64,000 nucleotides of DNA. It comes from Ecdyonurus torrentis (taxonomy: Eukaryota > Arthropoda > Insecta > Ephemeroptera > Heptageniidae). Shown here in pieces: positions 1 through 7,646 of this stretch (position 1 is the stretch's first letter; each line of letters begins with the position of its first letter). The notes beneath the pieces are model-generated. The model did not search any database. It was not told the DNA's origin and worked only from the letters and a program-made list of their open reading frames with translations. The stretch lies in NCBI GenBank assembly GCA_949318235.1, contig CASGGR010000043.1:114001-178000 (forward strand). Reading direction: 5' to 3'. Both the position numbers and the translations under genes were made by a program.

Positions 1-20
1 TCATGTAGCCAAACCAAGTC
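1..20 (+). repeat. Partial monomer at the left window edge
   Basis: These 20 bases are the end of a 246-bp unit cut by the window boundary. The tail reads ACCAAGTC, the p242 A state. It runs straight into the first complete monomer at 21, so the array continues to the left. Confidence 0.97.
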
Positions 21-266
21 ATGAAACAAAGTTTCTATTTCAAGAACCAAATGTTATTGAATGATAAAAATCATACTTTTTACACGATTAAAACTAGTTG
101 TGATGATTTCTCAAAAACTAAGAATGCTACAGACTTACTATTTTACTCAAAACATAGCTTTTTCAATTCTCTACAAAAAAGATGTCTTGAACTTTTTTGC
201 TCCGACGCATACTTTTTGGGTTATTGACAATTTTAGTTTTCACTCATCATGTAGCCAAACCAAGTC
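21..266 (+). repeat. Satellite monomer type M1 (reference copy)
   Basis: First complete monomer, used as reference. Diagnostic states: p15 C, p80 G, p94 A, p115-p123 block in the T/A/C/T/T state, p124 T, p144 C, p169 G, p180/p182 C/C, p213 T, p242 A. By hand count it holds 72 G+C of 246, with 43 C and 29 G on this strand. It has about a dozen A or T runs of four to six bases, a near-palindrome around ACTAGT (p73-p78), and a dyad with ATGAT and ATCAT arms (p41-p54). There are 28 M1 copies in the window. M1 usually follows M2 and is followed by M2 or M3. M1 and M5 share the p80 G state, so exchange between their left halves leaves no trace. Confidence 0.93.
61..74. repeat. Inverted repeat ATGAT/ATCAT, present in each monomer
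   Basis: ATGAT, four A, then ATCAT (p41-p54) is a perfect five-base dyad repeated every 246 bp. In most copies the next outer pair is mismatched (A against A). In the monomer at 45285 the A to T change at 45324 extends the arms to seven bases, GTATGAT/ATCATAC. A protein-binding or weak cruciform role is possible but unproven. Confidence 0.6.
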
Positions 267-317
267 ATGAAACAAAGTTTTTATTTCAAGAACCAAATGT
301 TATTGAATGATAAAAAT
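72..317 (+). repeat. Possible internal half-repeats of the monomer (136 bp and 110 bp)
   Basis: Two parts of the monomer, 72-207 and 208-317 in this copy, share colinear anchors. The ten-mer CATACTTTTT is at p52-p61 and p188-p197 (offset 136). TAGTTTT is at p75-p81 in T80 types and p214-p220 (offset 139). AAAAACTAAG at p93-p102 resembles CCAAACCAAG at p235-p244 (offset 142; 7 of 10 match). CTATTT is at p118-p123 and at p15-p20 of the next unit (offset 143). The steadily growing offset is what two diverged copies with small indels would give. The first half is longer by roughly 26 bp near its end. This is inference from visual alignment of low-complexity AT-rich DNA. Confidence 0.5.
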
Positions 318-512
318 CATACTTTTTACACGATTAAAACTAGTTTTGATGATTTCTCAGAAACTAAGAATGCTACAGACATCAAATTCAACTCAAAACA
401 TAGCTTTTTCAATTCTCTACAAAAAAGATGTCTTGAACTTTTTTGCTCCGACGCATACTTTTTGGGTTATTGACAATTATAGTTTTCACTCATCATGTAG
501 CCAAACCAAGTC
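267..512 (+). repeat. Satellite monomer type M2 (first copy)
   Basis: States: p15 T, p80 T, p94 G, p115-p123 block in the A/C/A/A/C state, p124 A, p144 C, p169 G, p180/p182 C/C, p213 A, p242 A. There are 23 copies. M2 differs from M4 only at p15, yet the two hold different places in the cycle: M2 lies after M9 or M1 and is mostly followed by M1, while M4 lies mainly after M3 and before M5. The p15 base therefore marks position in the HOR. Confidence 0.9.
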
Positions 513-758
513 ATGAAACAAAGTTTCTATTTCAAGAACCAAATGTTATTGAATGATAAAAATCATACTTTTTACACGATTAAAACTAGTTGTGATGATT
601 TCTCAAAAACTAAGAATGCTACAGACTTACTATTTTACTCAAAACATAGCTTTTTCAATTCTCTACAAAAAAGATGTCTTGAACTTTTTTGCTCCGACGC
701 ATACTTTTTGGGTTATTGACAATTTTAGTTTTCACTCATCATGTAGCCAAACCAAGTC

Positions 759-1004
759 ATGAAACAAAGTTTTTATTTCAAGAACCAAATGTTATTGAAT
801 GATAAAAATCATACTTTTTACACGATTAAAACTAGTTTTGATGATTTCTCAAAAACTAAGAATGCTACAGACTTACTATTTTACTCAAAACATAGCTTTT
901 TCAATTCTCTACAAAAAAGATGTCTTGAACTTTTTTGCTCCGACGCATACTTTTTGGGTTATTGACAATTTTAGTTTTCACTCATCATGTAGCCAAACCG
1001 AGTC
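759..1004 (+). repeat. Satellite monomer type M3 (first copy)
   Basis: States: p15 T, p80 T, p94 A, block T/A/C/T/T, p124 T, p213 T, p242 G. With 45 copies it is the commonest type because it fills two slots of the 12-monomer cycle: after M1 (then followed by M4) and after M7 (then followed by M8 or M10). The p242 G creates an extra CpG (ACCGAG) at the junction with the next unit. One copy, starting 42087, has a further A to G change at 42329. Two copies (60045 and 60783) share private changes. Confidence 0.92.
828..839. repeat. 12-bp palindrome AAAACTAGTTTT (T80 monomers)
   Basis: In types with p80 T the sequence at p70-p81 is a perfect 12-bp palindrome centred on ACTAGT. In M1 and M5 (p80 G) the last part reads TTGT, leaving eight perfect bases. 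In the six M5' copies the p74 T also breaks the centre. The palindrome is thus polymorphic along the array in a type-specific way. Confidence 0.75.
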
Positions 1005-1250
1005 ATGAAACAAAGTTTCTATTTCAAGAACCAAATGTTATTGAATGATAAAAATCATACTTTTTACACGATTAAAACTAGTTTTGATGATTTCTCAGAA
1101 ACTAAGAATGCTACAGACATCAAATTCAACTCAAAACATAGCTTTTTCAATTCTCTACAAAAAAGATGTCTTGAACTTTTTTGCTCCGACGCATACTTTT
1201 TGGGTTATTGACAATTATAGTTTTCACTCATCATGTAGCCAAACCAAGTC
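1005..1250 (+). repeat. Satellite monomer type M4 (first copy)
   Basis: States: p15 C, p80 T, p94 G, block A/C/A/A/C, p124 A, p144 C, p169 G, C/C, p213 A, p242 A. There are 31 copies. M4 is one base away from M2 (p15), from M7 (p213) and from M8 (p144), so some copies may be cryptic hybrids. Copies lying between M8 and M1 (8385, 16257, 28065, 30279) look like M9 joined to M2, which would give exactly the M4 state. In its standard slot M4 follows M3 and precedes M5. Confidence 0.9.
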
Positions 1251-1496
1251 ATGAAACAAAGTTTCTATTTCAAGAACCAAATGTTATTGAATGATAAAAA
1301 TCATACTTTTTACACGATTAAAACTAGTTGTGATGATTTCTCAAAAACTAAGAATGCTACAGACTTACTATTTTACTCAAAACATAGCTTTTTCAATTCT
1401 CTACAAAAAAGATGTCTTCAACTTTTTTGCTCCGACGCATACTTTTTGGGTTATTGACAATTATAGTTTTCACTCATCATGTAGCCAAACCAAGTC
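1251..1496 (+). repeat. Satellite monomer type M5 (first copy)
   Basis: States: p15 C, p80 G, p94 A, block T/A/C/T/T, p124 T, p169 C (the only type with C here), p213 A, p242 A. There are 24 copies, six of which (3957, 4941, 11091, 12075, 23637, 24621) also have C to T at p74, removing the otherwise near-universal ACTAGT hexamer. All six lie in blocks B1 to B3. M5 normally sits between M4 and M6; where it follows M2 (21915, 32985, 56109) it is probably an M1/M5 fusion that dropped the monomers between. Confidence 0.92.
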
Positions 1497-1742
1497 ATGA
1501 AACAAAGTTTCTATTTCAAGAACCAAATGTTATTGAATGATAAAAATCATACTTTTTACACGATTAAAACTAGTTTTGATGATTTCTCAGAAACTAAGAA
1601 TGCTACAGACTTACTATTTAACTCAAAACATAGCTTTTTCAATTCTCTACAAAAAAGATGTCTTGAACTTTTTTGTTTCGACGCATACTTTTTGGGTTAT
1701 TGACAATTTTAGTTTTCACTCATCATGTAGCCAAACCGAGTC
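1497..1742 (+). repeat. Satellite monomer type M6 (first copy)
   Basis: States: p15 C, p80 T, p94 G, block T/A/C/T/T but p124 A, p144 C, p169 G, p180 T and p182 T (TGTTTCGAC instead of TGCTCCGAC), p213 T, p242 G. There are 23 copies. It is a mosaic: p94 G and p124 A match the A/C/A/A/C types while the block between them matches the other group. It is followed by M7 in nearly all cases and by the M7/M3 hybrid in B1 to B3. The copy at 58815 has a private A to T at 58915. Confidence 0.92.
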
Positions 1743-1988
1743 ATGAAACAAAGTTTCTATTTCAAGAACCAAATGTTATTGAATGATAAAAATCATACTT
1801 TTTACACGATTAAAACTAGTTTTGATGATTTCTCAGAAACTAAGAATGCTACAGACATCAAATTCAACTCAAAACATAGCTTTTTCAATTCTCTACAAAA
1901 AAGATGTCTTGAACTTTTTTGCTCCGACGCATACTTTTTGGGTTATTGACAATTTTAGTTTTCACTCATCATGTAGCCAAACCAAGTC
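1743..1988 (+). repeat. Satellite monomer type M7 (first copy)
   Basis: States as M4 except p213 T: p15 C, p80 T, p94 G, block A/C/A/A/C, p124 A, p242 A. There are 26 copies. Every M7 is followed by M3 or by an M3/M4 hybrid (10845, 56847), with no exception. Nearly every M7 follows M6 or a hybrid ending as M6. That fixed M6-M7-M3 trio is the most stable piece of the array. Confidence 0.9.
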
Positions 1989-2234
1989 ATGAAACAAAGT
2001 TTTTATTTCAAGAACCAAATGTTATTGAATGATAAAAATCATACTTTTTACACGATTAAAACTAGTTTTGATGATTTCTCAAAAACTAAGAATGCTACAG
2101 ACTTACTATTTTACTCAAAACATAGCTTTTTCAATTCTCTACAAAAAAGATGTCTTGAACTTTTTTGCTCCGACGCATACTTTTTGGGTTATTGACAATT
2201 TTAGTTTTCACTCATCATGTAGCCAAACCGAGTC

Positions 2235-2480
2235 ATGAAACAAAGTTTCTATTTCAAGAACCAAATGTTATTGAATGATAAAAATCATACTTTTTACACG
2301 ATTAAAACTAGTTTTGATGATTTCTCAGAAACTAAGAATGCTACAGACATCAAATTCAACTCAAAACATAGCTTTTTTAATTCTCTACAAAAAAGATGTC
2401 TTGAACTTTTTTGCTCCGACGCATACTTTTTGGGTTATTGACAATTATAGTTTTCACTCATCATGTAGCCAAACCAAGTC
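2235..2480 (+). repeat. Satellite monomer type M8 (first copy)
   Basis: States as M4 plus p144 T (CTTTTTTAATT in place of CTTTTTCAATT). There are 16 copies. M8 comes after M3, in the slot it shares with M10, and is usually followed by M9, by an M4-like unit or by M5. A second M8 follows directly at 2481, a tandem doublet. Copies at 59799 and 60537 switch to p213 T and are followed by M3, as expected for an M8/M1 fusion. Confidence 0.9.
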
Positions 2481-2726
2481 ATGAAACAAAGTTTCTATTT
2501 CAAGAACCAAATGTTATTGAATGATAAAAATCATACTTTTTACACGATTAAAACTAGTTTTGATGATTTCTCAGAAACTAAGAATGCTACAGACATCAAA
2601 TTCAACTCAAAACATAGCTTTTTTAATTCTCTACAAAAAAGATGTCTTGAACTTTTTTGCTCCGACGCATACTTTTTGGGTTATTGACAATTATAGTTTT
2701 CACTCATCATGTAGCCAAACCAAGTC

Positions 2727-2972
2727 ATGAAACAAAGTTTCTATTTCAAGAACCAAATGTTATTGAATGATAAAAATCATACTTTTTACACGATTAAAAC
2801 TAGTTTTGATGATTTCTCAGAAACTAAGAATGCTACAGACATCAAATTCGACTCAAAACATAGCTTTTTCAATTCTCTACAAAAAAGATGTCTTGAACTT
2901 TTTTGCTCCGACGCATACTTTTTGGGTTATTGACAATTTTAGTTTTCACTCATCATGTAGCCAAACCAAGTC
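2727..2972 (+). repeat. Satellite monomer type M9 (first copy)
   Basis: States: p15 C, p80 T, p94 G, block A/C/A/A/C, p124 G (AAATTCGACTC; the only type with G, which makes a CpG), p144 C, p213 T, p242 A. There are 14 copies. M9 follows M8 or M10 and precedes M2. The exceptions are 40119, which follows M5 and precedes M3, and the three M2/M9 hybrids at 36183, 37413 and 39135. Confidence 0.91.
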
Positions 2973-4448
2973 ATGAAACAAAGTTTTTATTTCAAGAACC
3001 AAATGTTATTGAATGATAAAAATCATACTTTTTACACGATTAAAACTAGTTTTGATGATTTCTCAGAAACTAAGAATGCTACAGACATCAAATTCAACTC
3101 AAAACATAGCTTTTTCAATTCTCTACAAAAAAGATGTCTTGAACTTTTTTGCTCCGACGCATACTTTTTGGGTTATTGACAATTATAGTTTTCACTCATC
3201 ATGTAGCCAAACCAAGTCATGAAACAAAGTTTCTATTTCAAGAACCAAATGTTATTGAATGATAAAAATCATACTTTTTACACGATTAAAACTAGTTGTG
3301 ATGATTTCTCAAAAACTAAGAATGCTACAGACTTACTATTTTACTCAAAACATAGCTTTTTCAATTCTCTACAAAAAAGATGTCTTGAACTTTTTTGCTC
3401 CGACGCATACTTTTTGGGTTATTGACAATTTTAGTTTTCACTCATCATGTAGCCAAACCAAGTCATGAAACAAAGTTTTTATTTCAAGAACCAAATGTTA
3501 TTGAATGATAAAAATCATACTTTTTACACGATTAAAACTAGTTTTGATGATTTCTCAAAAACTAAGAATGCTACAGACTTACTATTTTACTCAAAACATA
3601 GCTTTTTCAATTCTCTACAAAAAAGATGTCTTGAACTTTTTTGCTCCGACGCATACTTTTTGGGTTATTGACAATTTTAGTTTTCACTCATCATGTAGCC
3701 AAACCGAGTCATGAAACAAAGTTTCTATTTCAAGAACCAAATGTTATTGAATGATAAAAATCATACTTTTTACACGATTAAAACTAGTTTTGATGATTTC
3801 TCAGAAACTAAGAATGCTACAGACATCAAATTCAACTCAAAACATAGCTTTTTCAATTCTCTACAAAAAAGATGTCTTGAACTTTTTTGCTCCGACGCAT
3901 ACTTTTTGGGTTATTGACAATTATAGTTTTCACTCATCATGTAGCCAAACCAAGTCATGAAACAAAGTTTCTATTTCAAGAACCAAATGTTATTGAATGA
4001 TAAAAATCATACTTTTTACACGATTAAAATTAGTTGTGATGATTTCTCAAAAACTAAGAATGCTACAGACTTACTATTTTACTCAAAACATAGCTTTTTC
4101 AATTCTCTACAAAAAAGATGTCTTCAACTTTTTTGCTCCGACGCATACTTTTTGGGTTATTGACAATTATAGTTTTCACTCATCATGTAGCCAAACCAAG
4201 TCATGAAACAAAGTTTCTATTTCAAGAACCAAATGTTATTGAATGATAAAAATCATACTTTTTACACGATTAAAACTAGTTTTGATGATTTCTCAGAAAC
4301 TAAGAATGCTACAGACTTACTATTTAACTCAAAACATAGCTTTTTCAATTCTCTACAAAAAAGATGTCTTGAACTTTTTTGTTTCGACGCATACTTTTTG
4401 GGTTATTGACAATTTTAGTTTTCACTCATCATGTAGCCAAACCGAGTC

Positions 4449-4694
4449 ATGAAACAAAGTTTCTATTTCAAGAACCAAATGTTATTGAATGATAAAAATC
4501 ATACTTTTTACACGATTAAAACTAGTTTTAATGATTTCTCAAAAACTAAGAATGCTACAGACTTACTATTTTACTCAAAACATAGCTTTTTCAATTCTCT
4601 ACAAAAAAGATGTCTTGAACTTTTTTGCTCCGACGCATACTTTTTGGGTTATTGACAATTTTAGTTTTCACTCATCATGTAGCCAAACCGAGTC
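4449..4694 (+). repeat. Hybrid monomer M7/M3 with private p82 change
   Basis: p15 C and a preceding M6 fit M7; p94 A, block T/A/C/T/T, p124 T, p213 T, p242 G and a following M4 fit M3. The switch lies between p15 and p94. A G to A at p82 (TTTTAATG) is unique to this hybrid and its copies at 11583 and 24129. Confidence 0.82.
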
Positions 4695-5924
4695 ATGAAA
4701 CAAAGTTTCTATTTCAAGAACCAAATGTTATTGAATGATAAAAATCATACTTTTTACACGATTAAAACTAGTTTTGATGATTTCTCAGAAACTAAGAATG
4801 CTACAGACATCAAATTCAACTCAAAACATAGCTTTTTCAATTCTCTACAAAAAAGATGTCTTGAACTTTTTTGCTCCGACGCATACTTTTTGGGTTATTG
4901 ACAATTATAGTTTTCACTCATCATGTAGCCAAACCAAGTCATGAAACAAAGTTTCTATTTCAAGAACCAAATGTTATTGAATGATAAAAATCATACTTTT
5001 TACACGATTAAAATTAGTTGTGATGATTTCTCAAAAACTAAGAATGCTACAGACTTACTATTTTACTCAAAACATAGCTTTTTCAATTCTCTACAAAAAA
5101 GATGTCTTCAACTTTTTTGCTCCGACGCATACTTTTTGGGTTATTGACAATTATAGTTTTCACTCATCATGTAGCCAAACCAAGTCATGAAACAAAGTTT
5201 CTATTTCAAGAACCAAATGTTATTGAATGATAAAAATCATACTTTTTACACGATTAAAACTAGTTTTGATGATTTCTCAGAAACTAAGAATGCTACAGAC
5301 TTACTATTTAACTCAAAACATAGCTTTTTCAATTCTCTACAAAAAAGATGTCTTGAACTTTTTTGTTTCGACGCATACTTTTTGGGTTATTGACAATTTT
5401 AGTTTTCACTCATCATGTAGCCAAACCGAGTCATGAAACAAAGTTTCTATTTCAAGAACCAAATGTTATTGAATGATAAAAATCATACTTTTTACACGAT
5501 TAAAACTAGTTTTGATGATTTCTCAGAAACTAAGAATGCTACAGACATCAAATTCAACTCAAAACATAGCTTTTTCAATTCTCTACAAAAAAGATGTCTT
5601 GAACTTTTTTGCTCCGACGCATACTTTTTGGGTTATTGACAATTTTAGTTTTCACTCATCATGTAGCCAAACCAAGTCATGAAACAAAGTTTTTATTTCA
5701 AGAACCAAATGTTATTGAATGATAAAAATCATACTTTTTACACGATTAAAACTAGTTTTGATGATTTCTCAAAAACTAAGAATGCTACAGACTTACTATT
5801 TTACTCAAAACATAGCTTTTTCAATTCTCTACAAAAAAGATGTCTTGAACTTTTTTGCTCCGACGCATACTTTTTGGGTTATTGACAATTTTAGTTTTCA
5901 CTCATCATGTAGCCAAACCGAGTC

Positions 5925-6170
5925 ATGAAACAAAGTTTCTATTTCAAGAACCAAATGTTATTGAATGATAAAAATCATACTTTTTACACGATTAAAACTA
6001 GTTTTGATGATTTCTCAGAAACTAAGAATGCTACAGACTTACTATTTAACTCAAAACATAGCTTTTTTAATTCTCTACAAAAAAGATGTCTTGAACTTTT
6101 TTGCTCCGACGCATACTTTTTGGGTTATTGACAATTATAGTTTTCACTCATCATGTAGCCAAACCAAGTC
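5925..6170 (+). repeat. Satellite monomer type M10 (first copy)
   Basis: States: p15 C, p80 T, p94 G, block T/A/C/T/T, p124 A, p144 T, p180/p182 C/C, p213 A, p242 A. There are 9 copies (5925, 13059, 21177, 25605, 33969, 45285, 47253, 49221, 55371), all after M3 and all before M9. It looks like M8 carrying the block found in M6. The copy at 45285 has a private A to T at 45324. Confidence 0.91.
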
Positions 6171-7400
6171 ATGAAACAAAGTTTCTATTTCAAGAACCAA
6201 ATGTTATTGAATGATAAAAATCATACTTTTTACACGATTAAAACTAGTTTTGATGATTTCTCAGAAACTAAGAATGCTACAGACATCAAATTCGACTCAA
6301 AACATAGCTTTTTCAATTCTCTACAAAAAAGATGTCTTGAACTTTTTTGCTCCGACGCATACTTTTTGGGTTATTGACAATTTTAGTTTTCACTCATCAT
6401 GTAGCCAAACCAAGTCATGAAACAAAGTTTTTATTTCAAGAACCAAATGTTATTGAATGATAAAAATCATACTTTTTACACGATTAAAACTAGTTTTGAT
6501 GATTTCTCAGAAACTAAGAATGCTACAGACATCAAATTCAACTCAAAACATAGCTTTTTCAATTCTCTACAAAAAAGATGTCTTGAACTTTTTTGCTCCG
6601 ACGCATACTTTTTGGGTTATTGACAATTATAGTTTTCACTCATCATGTAGCCAAACCAAGTCATGAAACAAAGTTTCTATTTCAAGAACCAAATGTTATT
6701 GAATGATAAAAATCATACTTTTTACACGATTAAAACTAGTTGTGATGATTTCTCAAAAACTAAGAATGCTACAGACTTACTATTTTACTCAAAACATAGC
6801 TTTTTCAATTCTCTACAAAAAAGATGTCTTGAACTTTTTTGCTCCGACGCATACTTTTTGGGTTATTGACAATTTTAGTTTTCACTCATCATGTAGCCAA
6901 ACCAAGTCATGAAACAAAGTTTTTATTTCAAGAACCAAATGTTATTGAATGATAAAAATCATACTTTTTACACGATTAAAACTAGTTTTGATGATTTCTC
7001 AGAAACTAAGAATGCTACAGACATCAAATTCAACTCAAAACATAGCTTTTTCAATTCTCTACAAAAAAGATGTCTTGAACTTTTTTGCTCCGACGCATAC
7101 TTTTTGGGTTATTGACAATTATAGTTTTCACTCATCATGTAGCCAAACCAAGTCATGAAACAAAGTTTCTATTTCAAGAACCAAATGTTATTGAATGATA
7201 AAAATCATACTTTTTACACGATTAAAACTAGTTGTGATGATTTCTCAAAAACTAAGAATGCTACAGACTTACTATTTTACTCAAAACATAGCTTTTTCAA
7301 TTCTCTACAAAAAAGATGTCTTGAACTTTTTTGCTCCGACGCATACTTTTTGGGTTATTGACAATTTTAGTTTTCACTCATCATGTAGCCAAACCAAGTC

Positions 7401-7646
7401 ATGAAACAAAGTTTTTATTTCAAGAACCAAATGTTATTGAATGATAAAAATCATACTTTTTACACGATTAAAACTAGTTTTGATGATTTCTCAAAAACTA
7501 AGAATGCTACAGACTTACTATTTTACTCAAAACATAGCTTTTTCAATTCTCTACAAAAAAGATGTCTTGAACTTTTTTGTTTCGACGCATACTTTTTGGG
7601 TTATTGACAATTTTAGTTTTCACTCATCATGTAGCCAAACCGAGTC
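7401..7646 (+). repeat. Hybrid monomer M3/M6
   Basis: Left part (p15 T, p94 A, p124 T) is M3, right part (p180/p182 T/T, p213 T, p242 G) is M6; the switch lies between p124 and p180. The left neighbour is M1 (as before M3) and the right neighbour M7 (as after M6), so one exchange removed the M4 and M5 between. Copies at 14535 and 27081. Confidence 0.85.

Noticed and set aside
21..227. 68-codon ORF repeated in nearly every monomer as a small protein gene
   Set aside because: It exists because the repeat has few stops in that frame. It recurs about 257 times, type differences alter several residues at once, three copies lack the start, and no family or signal is recognisable.
230..241. Yeast-type ARS consensus near ATTTTAGTTTTC
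   Set aside because: Three of eleven positions fail (G, T and C where the consensus needs others). Chance matches are expected in AT-rich DNA.
224..250. TTGACA as a bacterial -35 promoter element
   Set aside because: There is no good -10 hexamer at suitable spacing, it occurs in nearly every copy, and the array does not look prokaryotic.
61..270. 69-codon ORF in the second frame, and the 81-codon versions at 58117, 59593 and 62299
   Set aside because: Shadow of the same repeat. The 81-codon forms arise only where the stop TGA is mutated to TTA or GGA, and they stop at the next TGA in the following unit.
1690..1720. CENP-B-box-like match in M6 around TTTCGACGCATAC
   Set aside because: TTCG, the spaced A and the C fit the known core, but the required GGG is TTT here. 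Other types have TCCG and fit less. A partial match in a repeated AT-rich unit is not convincing.
2235..2726. M8-M8 doublet as a separate dimeric HOR
   Set aside because: It is a single local duplication of one unit, not a repeated dimer pattern.
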